Shown one piece after another: positions 17,070-24,937 of a stretch of 64,000 nt of DNA (the stretch's first letter is position 1; each line of letters starts with the position of its first letter). Made by a program: the position numbers and the translations under genes. This DNA is from Alphaproteobacteria bacterium (lineage in GTDB: Bacteria > Myxococcota_A > UBA796 > CAJQPC01): NCBI GenBank assembly GCA_020632795.1, contig JACKEV010000017.1, forward strand, positions 1 through 64,000, in the 5' to 3' direction. The notes below the pieces were generated by a model, which was not told the origin of the DNA, made no database searches, and worked only from the letters and a program-made list of their open reading frames with translations.

Positions 17070-18074
17070 CTAGTTCGGCAGATACTCCAGGGGATCGATC
17101 GCCTGGCCGTCCACCGTCAGCTCGAAGTGGAGGTGGGGGCCGGTGGTCTGACCGGTGGTGCCGACCGTGGCGATGATCTGCCCCCGGTCGACCCAGTCGC
17201 CCTCCTTGACGAAGAGCGAGCTGTTGTGCGCGTAGCGGGTCTCGACGCCGTAGCCGTGATCGATGGTGATCATGCGGCCGTAGCCCGAGTTGTACTGCGC
17301 CATCGTGACCACGCCCGCGGAGGCCGCGTGCACCCGGGTGCCGCGGGGGGCGGAGATGTCGATGCCGCTGTGGAACTTGCGCCGGTTGTTGATCGGCGAG
17401 CGTCGGTAGCCGAAGCCCGAGGTCAGCACGCCGTCGACCGGCCAGAAGCTGGGGAAGGCTGCGGTCAACGAGAGCATGTCCTCGACGTCCTCGGCCAGCA
17501 GGCCCAGGCGCGGCTCCAGGTGGTTGAGCCGCCGCAGGAAGTCCTCGGTGCGGGCCTCGACCGACACCGCCCAGGCCTCGGCCGGGCGCAGCTCCTCGGG
17601 GGCGGGGCCGAGGGTGTGGTCGTCCATCGGCTCGCCGTCGATGAGCGGCCAGGCCGCGCTGCCCTGAAGGGCGTCGGGGTCGTCGGGGGGAAGGCCCAGC
17701 GCCTCGACCTCGTCGTCCTCCAGCGGACCGAAGCCGGGGTAGCGCGGGTTGTCCTCGATCGCCTCGCGGAGCTGGGAGTCGTGGAGCTGCACCCGGCGCA
17801 TGGCCTGGTCGACCCGCTGGAGCTTCAGCTCGATGTCGGAGAGCCGGCCGCGCAGGAAGATGTTCTCGGAGGCCAGCGCCCGGTGGTCGGCGAGCTGGGC
17901 CAGGGAGAGCGCGGCCACGATGAGCATGGACATCGCCAGCCCCCCGCCGAGCGCCGCGATGAGCAGCCCCCGCCGCAGGCCGGCGCGGGTGAGCACGAGC
18001 TGCTTCACCTCACCGCGGCCGTCCTCGGGGACGAGCAGCACGGTGTAGCGGTGCTCGGGGCGCGGGTCGGCCAT
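17070..18074 (-). CDS. Membrane-anchored M23 (LytM) peptidase
   Basis: A 334-residue envelope protein. A short cytoplasmic N-terminus rich in Arg precedes one transmembrane helix (about residues 35-58). A coiled-coil-like segment follows (LADHRALASENIFLRGRLSD region) and then the C-terminal LytM domain. The zinc ligands are visible: HSGIDISAPRGT (H and D) and GPHLHFELTVDGQ (HLH). So it should be a peptidoglycan endopeptidase rather than a degenerate regulator, although some such proteins act by controlling amidases. Its ATG is one base after the stop of the PP2C gene, indicating co-translation; secA follows. Confidence 0.92.
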   Translation of the reverse strand: MADPRPEHRYTVLLVPEDGRGEVKQLVLTRAGLRRGLLIAALGGGLAMSMLIVAALSLAQLADHRALASENIFLRGRLSDIELKLQRVDQAMRRVQLHDSQLREAIEDNPRYPGFGPLEDDEVEALGLPPDDPDALQGSAAWPLIDGEPMDDHTLGPAPEELRPAEAWAVSVEARTEDFLRRLNHLEPRLGLLAEDVEDMLSLTAAFPSFWPVDGVLTSGFGYRRSPINNRRKFHSGIDISAPRGTRVHAASAGVVTMAQYNSGYGRMITIDHGYGVETRYAHNSSLFVKEGDWVDRGQIIATVGTTGQTTGPHLHFELTVDGQAIDPLEYLPN

Positions 18075-18075
18075 G

Positions 18076-18834
18076 TCAGGTCTCGTCGACCCTCACCACC
18101 ACGACGGTGATGTTGTCGTCGCCGCCGCGATCGCAGGCCATCGACACGAGGCCGCGGGCGGCCTCCTGGGGAGAGTTGCGGGCCAGGGCCTCGCCGATCT
18201 CGGCGGTGGTGACCAGGTTGGACAGGCCGTCGGAGCACAGCATGAAGCGGTCGCCCCGCCGCACGGCCCGCATCTGGATGTCGATCTCGACCTCCTCCAT
18301 GTAGCCCAGGCTGCGCGTGATGATGTTGCGCAGCTTGTGGGTGCGGGCCTCCTCGACCGTGAGCACGCCGGCCTTGATCTTCTCGTTGACCAGGGAGTGG
18401 TCCTCGGTGAGCTGCTCGATGCGGCCCTCGCGGAGCAGGTAGCCCCGGGAGTCGCCCACGTGCGCGATGAAGAAGTTGCCCCGGTCGACGATGAGCACCA
18501 GGGCGGTGGTGCCCATGCCCTTGTACTCGGGCTCGGCGGCGGCCTTCTCGAAGATGCGCTTGCCGGCCAGGCGGATGGCGTAGCGCAGCTTCTCGCGGGT
18601 GCGCTCGATGGGGTCGTCGTCGTCGCCCACGCTGATGTCGGGGTCGGACTCGAGGGTGGAGAGGACCTCCTCGACGGTGTTCACGGCGATGGCCGAGGCG
18701 TACTCGCCGCCCACATGGCCGCCCATGCCGTCGCACACCACGAAGAGGTTCAGCTCATCATTGATGAGGTAGTTGTCTTCGTTGTTCGTCCGCTTCATCC
18801 CGACGTCGGTGATCCCGCAGGACGTGATGCGCAT
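18076..18834 (-). CDS. PP2C-family Ser/Thr protein phosphatase
   Basis: A 252-residue phosphatase of the PPM/PP2C (Stp1/PrpC) type. The metal-binding motifs are present in order: TNNEDNY near residue 17-23, CDGMGGHVGGEYAS near 35-48, CSDGLSNLV near 178, and GGDDNITVVVV at the C-terminus. It has no membrane helix and acts in the cytoplasm on phospho-Ser/Thr proteins. Start ATG at 18834 has GAGGAG upstream. A eukaryotic-type kinase gene lies 33 kb away in this window, though no pairing can be claimed. It is in series with rsmA, the M23 peptidase and secA. Confidence 0.93.
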   Translation of the reverse strand: MRITSCGITDVGMKRTNNEDNYLINDELNLFVVCDGMGGHVGGEYASAIAVNTVEEVLSTLESDPDISVGDDDDPIERTREKLRYAIRLAGKRIFEKAAAEPEYKGMGTTALVLIVDRGNFFIAHVGDSRGYLLREGRIEQLTEDHSLVNEKIKAGVLTVEEARTHKLRNIITRSLGYMEEVEIDIQMRAVRRGDRFMLCSDGLSNLVTTAEIGEALARNSPQEAARGLVSMACDRGGDDNITVVVVRVDET

Positions 18835-18921
18835 CGATGCTCCTCTCGCGAGTCGTCGCGGACACCTTGAAGAATACGCCTTGATAGCCGGCCCCCCCCA
18901 GCGCAGCAAGCCCTGGCGGCC

Positions 18922-19737
18922 TCACCCGGGGGGCTCCAGGGCGGCGGCCAGGCGCTCCCACTCGTCCAGCGAGAGGGTCTCCGCCCGACGCCCCGCGCCG
19001 ACCCCCTCGGCGACGACCTCGCGGACCCGCGCCTTGTCATACGCCGAGGACAGGGCGTTCTCCAGGGTCTTCCGGCGCTGGGAGAAGCCCGCGCGGACCA
19101 CACGCGCGAAGGCCTCCGCCCCCACCCCGCCGAACCTCGGCGCGGCGCGCGGCGCCAGCACCACCACCGCTGAGTGGACCCTGGGCGGGGGGTGGAAGGC
19201 CCCCGGCTTGAGCCGCAGGCCGATCCACGCCTCCGCCCGCGCCTGGGTGAGCACGCTGAGCGCCCCGAAGGTCTTCGACCCCGGCCCGGCCACGATGCGC
19301 TCAGCGACCTCCCGCTGGAACATCAACACCAGGCGCCGAAAGCGGGCGCCCTCGTCCAGCAGGGCCGCCAGGATGGGCGTGGCCACGTTGTAGGGCAGGT
19401 TGGCGCACACGAGCTGCCCCTCCCCGGGCGCGGTCTGCGACCAGTCCACGCCCAGCGCGTCCCCCCGGACCAGCTCAACCTCAGGGAGGGCCTCGGCCAG
19501 CCGCTCGGCGAGGGTGTCGTCCTTCTCGATCGCGCAGACCCGGGCGCCCGCCTCCAGCAGCGCGGCGGTCAGCGCCCCCAGCCCCGGGCCGATCTCGATG
19601 ACCCGCTCCCCGGGCTGGAGCCCGGTCAGGCCGACGATGGCGCGCACCGCGCCCTCCCCCACCAGGAAGTTCTGCCCCAGGCTCCTGGAGGCCCCGCGCC
19701 CCAGCTCCGCGAGCAGCGCCGCCGGGTGGCGGCTCAA
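18922..19737 (-). CDS. rsmA: 16S rRNA (adenine1518/1519-N6) dimethyltransferase
   Basis: A 271-residue RsmA/KsgA, which dimethylates two adenines in helix 45 of 16S rRNA. SLGQNFL (residues about 20), the SAM loop VIEIGPGLGALTAALL, and the catalytic NLPYNVATPIL are intact. A TTG at 19737 is taken as the start because it overlaps the tsaD stop (TTGA) and removes a long Arg/Pro-rich extension that lies within tsaD. The ribosome site is weak, so the start is uncertain by a few codons. It follows tsaD and precedes the PP2C gene. Confidence 0.93.
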   Translation of the reverse strand: MSRHPAALLAELGRGASRSLGQNFLVGEGAVRAIVGLTGLQPGERVIEIGPGLGALTAALLEAGARVCAIEKDDTLAERLAEALPEVELVRGDALGVDWSQTAPGEGQLVCANLPYNVATPILAALLDEGARFRRLVLMFQREVAERIVAGPGSKTFGALSVLTQARAEAWIGLRLKPGAFHPPPRVHSAVVVLAPRAAPRFGGVGAEAFARVVRAGFSQRRKTLENALSSAYDKARVREVVAEGVGAGRRAETLSLDEWERLAAALEPPG

Positions 19738-20696
19738 AGCGCCCAGCCGGGCCGCGCGGTGACCGAGAGGGGGTCCCGCTGCCCGCGCAGGAGGCGCAAA
19801 CGTCCGGCGTGGGCGATCATCGCGCCGTTGTCGGTGCATCGGCTGCGGGCCGGCAGCGCCGCCCGGATGGCCTCCAGCTCGGTGAACCGGCGCCGGAGCT
19901 GCGCGTTTGCCGCCACGCCGCCGGACAGAGCGACCCGCCGCACCCCGGTCTGGTCCGCCGCCCGCAGCACCCGGTCCTCCAGCACGTCGACCACGGCCTG
20001 CTGGAAGGACGCCGCGATGTCGTCGGGCGCCGCAGGGTCGTCGCCGGTGACGTGGGTGCGCACGGCGGTCTTGAGCCCCGAGAACGACCAGTCCAGGCCC
20101 CGCGCCCGGGGCCGGGGGAAGTCCACCGCCGTGGGGTCTCCGTTGGCGGCCATGCGGTCGATGATCGGCCCGCCGGGGTAGCCCAGGCCGAGCACCCGGG
20201 CGACCTTGTCGTAGGCCTCGCCCGCCGCGTCGTCCACGGTCTGGGCCAGGGTCTCGTAGTCCCCCACGTCCCGCGCCAGGTAGAGGCTCGTGTGCCCGCC
20301 GGAGACCACCAGCCCCAGGAAGGGGAACGCGGGCGCGTCGGGCTCCAGCAGCGGGGAGAGCAGGTGCCCTTCGAGGTGGTTCACCGCCACCAACGGCACC
20401 CCCCAGCCCAGGGCGAGGGACTTCGCGAAGGAGAGCCCCACCAGCACCGCGCCGATGAGGCCGGGGCCGGCGGTGACCGCCACCGCGTCGGGGCGCTCGA
20501 TGCCGGCGCGCTCCAGGGCGGCGCGGACCACGGCGGGCAGCTTCTCGGCGTGGGCCCGGGAGGCCAGCTCGGGCACCACGCCCAGGTAGGGGGTGTGCAC
20601 GGTCTGGGTGTAGACCACGTCTGAGCGCACCCCGCCCTCATCCACCACCGACGCGGCGGTCTCGTCGCAGCTCGTCTCGATGCCCAGGACCTTCAT
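19734..20696 (-). CDS. tsaD: tRNA t6A37 threonylcarbamoyltransferase TsaD
   Basis: A 320-residue TsaD/Kae1 ASKHA protein that transfers the threonylcarbamoyl group to A37. It begins MKVLGIETSCDETAASVV, the family signature. The metal-binding pair lies in VNHLEGHLLSPLLE, and GLVVSGGHTSLY and ALSGGVAANAQLRRRF are conserved nucleotide-binding segments. Length is a little below E. coli (337). It is the first gene of a minus-strand series with rsmA, PP2C, M23 and secA, and is divergent from a hydrolase-like gene across a 347-base region. Confidence 0.97.
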   Translation of the reverse strand: MKVLGIETSCDETAASVVDEGGVRSDVVYTQTVHTPYLGVVPELASRAHAEKLPAVVRAALERAGIERPDAVAVTAGPGLIGAVLVGLSFAKSLALGWGVPLVAVNHLEGHLLSPLLEPDAPAFPFLGLVVSGGHTSLYLARDVGDYETLAQTVDDAAGEAYDKVARVLGLGYPGGPIIDRMAANGDPTAVDFPRPRARGLDWSFSGLKTAVRTHVTGDDPAAPDDIAASFQQAVVDVLEDRVLRAADQTGVRRVALSGGVAANAQLRRRFTELEAIRAALPARSRCTDNGAMIAHAGRLRLLRGQRDPLSVTARPGWAL

Positions 20697-21043
20697 GGCC
20701 GCAAGGTGTCCTGTCCACCCCCGGGCCGCAAGCCCGTCGGCCGCGCCAACGCACAGGATTCCGATCCTTTAGATGGGAGAAACCGCAAAACATTTCAAAT
20801 AGCTTTGCATCTTCTCTCGATCATGGTAGAAGCCAGGTGTTGACATGACAAGAGTTGTCGGTCACGCTCCCTGCAGGTCGCGTTGGACGCTGTCGTTGAT
20901 GCTGAAGCGGTCCCAGAAGCTGAAGTCGTTGAACGCTGTCGCCGAACTGTTCGGGGCCGGCCGGGACATGGGTGTGTCCCGCCGGCCCCTGCTGCCCTCC
21001 AACACCCCCCGCGACCTGCCCGCCCCGCGCCGGGAGGGGTACG
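20697..21043. promoter_or_regulatory. Divergent region tsaD / hydrolase-like gene with an AT-rich block
   Basis: The stretch 20768-20850 is strikingly AT-rich for this genome. A possible plus-strand promoter is TTGCAT (20805-20810), 16 bases, TAGAAG (20827-20832). Next to it is a dyad GACAA-GAG-TTGTC (20847-20859) that resembles those at 5028-5080. Downstream, 20845-21054 may encode a small protein (listed separately). No clear promoter was found for tsaD. Confidence 0.4.
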
Positions 21044-21054
21044 GTGACGCCTGA
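20845..21054 (+). CDS. Small basic protein of unknown function, coupled to the next gene
   Basis: A 69-codon open frame, or 51 codons if the ATG at 20899 is used. The later part (LKRSQKLKSLNAVAELFGAG and following) is basic with a protein-like composition, unlike typical shadow frames. AGGT lies 7 bases before the ATG at 20845. Its stop overlaps the GTG start of the hydrolase-like gene by 11 bases, as expected for translational coupling. No family is recognised and no codon statistics were run, so it may be non-coding leader sequence. Confidence 0.4.
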   Translation: MTRVVGHAPCRSRWTLSLMLKRSQKLKSLNAVAELFGAGRDMGVSRRPLLPSNTPRDLPAPRREGYGDA

Positions 21055-22171
21055 GCCGTCGCCCCTCCCGGCCGCCCCGGACGCCCTCGACCGGGCCCGA
21101 AAGCCCCTGCTGCCCGCGCCGAGCCGCGACCTCATGCGGACCGCCGCGCGGCTGGCGCTGGCCACCGCCTACCGCAGCCTCCAGCCCACCAGCCGGGAGC
21201 GCTTCGCCCGCGAGCCCGAGCGCCCCATGCTGCGCCGGCTCTACTACCGGACCGAGGACGGCTGGCAGGCGCCCCTGTTCCGCCTCGCCCCCTGCCCCGG
21301 CGGCCCCGGTGAGCCGGTGGTCCTCGCCCACGGCCTGGGGGTCAACCGCCACAGCCTCGACTACGGCGGCCCGCTCTCCCTGGGCCGGGCGCTGAGCGCC
21401 GCCGGCTTCGAGGTCTTCCTGCTGGAGCACCGGGGCGACCGCAGCGCCATCGCGCCCCCCTCGGCGCCCCCCTTCGACTTCGACGACATCGTCCACCAGG
21501 ACCTGCCCGCCGCCCTGGGCCGCGTCCTGGAGGAGACCGGGTTCGCCCGCGCGCTCATGGTCGGCCACGGCCTCGGCGGCCAGGCGATCTACGGCGCCCT
21601 GGCGGTGAGCCGCGGCGCGGAGCTGGCCGCCGCGACCACGATCTGCGCCCCCGCCCGCTTCCCCCGACCGCGCACCACCGCCACCGCCCTGGCCCTCGCC
21701 CGGCAGCTCATCCCGCCAGGCCTGACGCTGCCCACCCGGGCCGCTGCGGCGCTGATGGCGCCCTCCGCCCGCGCCGAGGGCGCCGGCGGGCTGGCCTCCG
21801 CCGCGCTGCCCGGGGAGGTGGCCCGCGGCCTGCTGCTGCACGGCACCGAGGACCTCTCCGGCGCGCTGCTGCGGCAGATCCTGCTCTGGCTGGAGCGCGG
21901 CAGCCTCTGCGATCGGGGCGACCGGCTGGACTACGTCGCCGCCCTGGCCGGCCTGGACACCCCCCTCCAGATCGTCTGCGCGGAGGGCGACCCCCTGTGC
22001 CGCCCCGCCCAGGCCGAGGCCGCCCTCGGCCCCCTCGCCGGCCCCACCGAGGTCCTGCGCCTCGGGGAGCAGTGGGGGCACCTCGATCCCCTGCTGTCCA
22101 CCGAGGCCCCCCAGGCGGTCTTCCCCGCTGTGGTGGCCTGGCTGGAGCGGTGGCGGCGACGCTGCTGGTAG
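21044..22171 (+). CDS. Alpha/beta-hydrolase-fold protein lacking the nucleophile serine
   Basis: A 375-residue alpha/beta-hydrolase-fold protein. After about 75 residues, VVLAHGLGVNRHSLDYGG provides the oxyanion His-Gly motif and FLLEHRGDRSA the following strand. The nucleophile elbow, normally G-x-S-x-G, reads VGHGLGGQAI, with glycine instead of serine. The acid (EGDPLCRPAQAEA) and histidine (WGHLDPLL) positions remain. The layout resembles poly-hydroxyalkanoate synthase or lipase relatives, but classical hydrolysis seems impossible. Start GTG at 21044 has GGGAGGGG 4-11 bases upstream. It leads a plus-strand series with sppA, GNAT and two sugar-transfer genes. Confidence 0.82.
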   Translation: MTPEPSPLPAAPDALDRARKPLLPAPSRDLMRTAARLALATAYRSLQPTSRERFAREPERPMLRRLYYRTEDGWQAPLFRLAPCPGGPGEPVVLAHGLGVNRHSLDYGGPLSLGRALSAAGFEVFLLEHRGDRSAIAPPSAPPFDFDDIVHQDLPAALGRVLEETGFARALMVGHGLGGQAIYGALAVSRGAELAAATTICAPARFPRPRTTATALALARQLIPPGLTLPTRAAAALMAPSARAEGAGGLASAALPGEVARGLLLHGTEDLSGALLRQILLWLERGSLCDRGDRLDYVAALAGLDTPLQIVCAEGDPLCRPAQAEAALGPLAGPTEVLRLGEQWGHLDPLLSTEAPQAVFPAVVAWLERWRRRCW

Positions 22172-22243
22172 CCACCCTCGGGGCGCGTGATTACGCTCTG
22201 CAGGTGCGCCCTCCAGGCACAGGAGCTGGCGCGAGGGACTTCA

Positions 22244-24037
22244 ATGGCCAGCAAGAAAAGCACCCGGCTCCTCCTCTGGATCACCGCGCTGGGGATGCTC
22301 ATCCTCATCGCCACCGGCGTCGCGGTCGGGCTGCTGGTGTACGACGACACGCCGTCGGTGGCCGAGGGCGCCTGGCTGGAGGTCCGGATTTCCGGCAGCA
22401 TGCCGGACGGGCCCCTGCCTGACAGCTTCGTGCTCGACCCCGAGCAGATCCCCCTCACCCTCCACGAGTACGCCGCCCTGCTCCACCGCGCGGCAGAGGA
22501 CGAGGACATCGGCGGGGTCTTCCTGGATCTCGACAGCGTCTCCATGTCCATGGCGGCGGTGCAGGAGCTGCGCGGCGGACTGGCGGCGGTGCGCGAGGCC
22601 GGCAAGCCCTGCTGGACCTGGTCGAAGGTCTACGACAACAAGGCCTGGTACCTGGCCAGCGCCTGCGACCAGATCATGATGCACCCCCAGGGCGTCCCCA
22701 TGGTCATCGGCCTGAGCATGACCACCGAGCACTACGCCGGCACCTTCGAGAAGGTCGGGGTCCAGGCCGACTACGAGCGCGTGGGCACCTACAAGTCCGC
22801 GGTCGAGACCTACGAGGCCATCGAGCCCTCCGAGCCGTCCAAGGAGATGTACGGGGCGATGCTCGACAGCGTGTTCGACACCTTCATCACCGACGCCGCC
22901 GTCGGCCGGGGGCTCAGCGAGGACGCGCTGCGCGCCCTCATCAACGACCCGCCCATCACCGCCGGCTCCGCGCTGGAGAAGGGCATGGTCGACCGGCTGG
23001 CCTACCGCGACGAGCTGCGCAACGACGACGACCAGCTCGTTATCTCGGAGGACGAGACCGCCGATCTGGTGGACCTCCAGGACTACGCCCGCGGCCTCCG
23101 CAGCGACTGGCGGGGCGGCGACAAGGTGGTCGCCGTGGTGCACCTCCAGGGCGCCATCGTCGACGGCAAGTCCACCGGCGGCGGCTTCGGCGGCTCGGCG
23201 GTGGTGGGCGACCGCAGCGTCGTCCCCATGCTGGAGAAGCTCGCCGAGGACGAGGACGTCGTCGCGGTGGTGCTGCGCATCAACTCCCCAGGGGGCTCGG
23301 CCCTGGCCAGCGACGTGATCTGGCGGGCGGTCGACAAGCTCAATGAGGAGAAGCCCGTGGTGGTCTCGATGGGGGGCGCGGCAGCCTCCGGGGGCTACTA
23401 CATCGCCATGGCCGGGCGCCACATCGTGGCCCAGCCCGCCACCCTCACCGGCTCCATCGGGGTGTTCGCCGGCAAGTTCGCCATCGACGGGCTCCTGGAG
23501 AAGGTCGGCATCACCACCTGGACCACCCAGCGCGGCGATCTGGCCGGGCTGCTGTCCTCCCCCGCCCCGTTCACCGACGCCGAGCGCGCCAAGCTGCGCG
23601 AGCGCATCGAAGACTTCTACGCCACCTTCCTCGCCAAGGCCGCCGAGGGCCGGGGCATGACCGTCGAGGAGGTCGACGCGGTGGCCCAGGGCCGGGTCTG
23701 GACCGGCGCCCAGGCGCTGGAGGTCGGGCTGGTCGATGAGCTGGGCGGGCTGGAGCTGGCGGTGCAGCGCGCCGTCGAGCTCGCCGAGCTGGACGAGGAC
23801 GTTGAGGTCGGCCGTCGCATGCTGCCCCGCCGCTCCACCTTCCTGGAGGCCCTCACCGAGAGCCTCAACCAGCAGACCGCCGCGCCGATCAAGGAGGCCC
23901 TCTCCGCCCAGCTCCTGCCGGCGCCGACCCTGCCCGCCGCGGTGACCGAGCGCCTGGACGGCGCCGCGCTGCTCCAGCGGGTGCTGGACGCCGGGGGCCT
24001 CGCGGCCTTCGAGCCGGTGCGCATCTCGGTCCATTGA
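22244..24037 (+). CDS. sppA: Signal peptide peptidase SppA, 67K type
   Basis: A 597-residue membrane-anchored serine protease of the S49 family that degrades signal peptides after cleavage. One N-terminal transmembrane helix (LLLWITALGMLILIATGVAV, about residues 8-27) is followed by two tandem S49 domains, as in the E. coli 67K form. The catalytic serine is in GGAAASGGYYIAMA, and the N-terminal domain carries the lysine region WSKVYDNKAWYLASACD. Start ATG at 22244 is preferred over an ATG 19 codons earlier since it gives a clean basic head plus helix. The stop overlaps the TTG start of the acetyltransferase gene. Confidence 0.95.
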   Translation: MASKKSTRLLLWITALGMLILIATGVAVGLLVYDDTPSVAEGAWLEVRISGSMPDGPLPDSFVLDPEQIPLTLHEYAALLHRAAEDEDIGGVFLDLDSVSMSMAAVQELRGGLAAVREAGKPCWTWSKVYDNKAWYLASACDQIMMHPQGVPMVIGLSMTTEHYAGTFEKVGVQADYERVGTYKSAVETYEAIEPSEPSKEMYGAMLDSVFDTFITDAAVGRGLSEDALRALINDPPITAGSALEKGMVDRLAYRDELRNDDDQLVISEDETADLVDLQDYARGLRSDWRGGDKVVAVVHLQGAIVDGKSTGGGFGGSAVVGDRSVVPMLEKLAEDEDVVAVVLRINSPGGSALASDVIWRAVDKLNEEKPVVVSMGGAAASGGYYIAMAGRHIVAQPATLTGSIGVFAGKFAIDGLLEKVGITTWTTQRGDLAGLLSSPAPFTDAERAKLRERIEDFYATFLAKAAEGRGMTVEEVDAVAQGRVWTGAQALEVGLVDELGGLELAVQRAVELAELDEDVEVGRRMLPRRSTFLEALTESLNQQTAAPIKEALSAQLLPAPTLPAAVTERLDGAALLQRVLDAGGLAAFEPVRISVH

Positions 24038-24924
24038 TCCTCCGCCCGGCCCGCCGCAGCGACGTCGCGGCGATCAGCGCCCTGCTCACCGCCGCCTTCG
24101 CGGACCGGCCCGGGGCGCTGCGCTACGAGCCGACCGTGGTGGGCTTCTTCCTCGCCGAGCTGGCCGGGGCGATGGCCGTCGTGGCCGAGCACGAGGGGGC
24201 GGTGATCGGGGCCGCGCTCGCGGGCGCGCGGCAGGCGAGGCTCCACGACGCCGCGCTCGCCGCCGTGCACGTCGGCCCGGTGGCGGTGGCGCGCGCGGCT
24301 CGCCGGAGGGGGGTGGCTCGGGCCATGCTGGCGGAGGTCGAGGCCCGCGCGCGGGCAGCGGGCGCTGCCCTGCTCACCCTGACCACCCAGGAGGCTGACG
24401 ACGCCCGGCACCTCTACGCCGCCCAGGGCTACGCGACGCTGGAGCGCATTCACCCGCGGGTCTGCCCGGTGCCCCCGGTCGGGCCCGCGCCGCGCCGCCG
24501 CGCCGGCCCCTGGCGCGCCGAGGGCTTCGCGCTGGACGGCCGGCCGCACGCGGTGGTGGAGTGGGGTCCCCTGCCCCGCCGGATCCCGGCCACGCTGGCA
24601 CCCCGCGCGGTCCTGGAGGGCCCGGCCTCGGCGCTGACGCTGCGGTGGCCGGTGGTGGGCGCGCGCTCAGCCCACGCCGTCCAGGTGCTGGCGGTGGACG
24701 TGCCCGACGGCCGCTGGGCGGGCCTGGCCGACGCCGTGCGCGCCCAGGCCCGCGCGGACGGGGCGCTCGCCGTATGGGTGATGCCCGGGGTGGCCGACCC
24801 GCTGCCCGGCTTCAGCGCCGAGGGCGTGCCTGCGTCGCTGCGAATGGTCAAGCCGCTTGACCATCTGGGACGCTGGGCCGCCGACCGCGCACGGGCCTGG
24901 GACGCATGGGGGCCCGCGCCGTGA
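24034..24924 (+). CDS. GNAT-family acetyltransferase with an extra C-terminal domain
   Basis: A 296-residue protein. Residues 1-145 are a GNAT domain: ILRPARRSDVAAISALLTAAF at the start (in part), the acetyl-CoA loop region VAVARAARRRGVARAMLAEVEARA, and a terminal AAQGYATLER strand. Residues 150-296 are an unrecognised second domain, possibly a degenerate GNAT repeat. TTG at 24034 is taken as the start because it overlaps the sppA stop (TTGA). The substrate is unknown. It precedes a membrane sugar-transferase gene by 13 bases. Confidence 0.8.
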   Translation: MILRPARRSDVAAISALLTAAFADRPGALRYEPTVVGFFLAELAGAMAVVAEHEGAVIGAALAGARQARLHDAALAAVHVGPVAVARAARRRGVARAMLAEVEARARAAGAALLTLTTQEADDARHLYAAQGYATLERIHPRVCPVPPVGPAPRRRAGPWRAEGFALDGRPHAVVEWGPLPRRIPATLAPRAVLEGPASALTLRWPVVGARSAHAVQVLAVDVPDGRWAGLADAVRAQARADGALAVWVMPGVADPLPGFSAEGVPASLRMVKPLDHLGRWAADRARAWDAWGPAP

Positions 24925-24937
24925 CACAATCCCGGTC

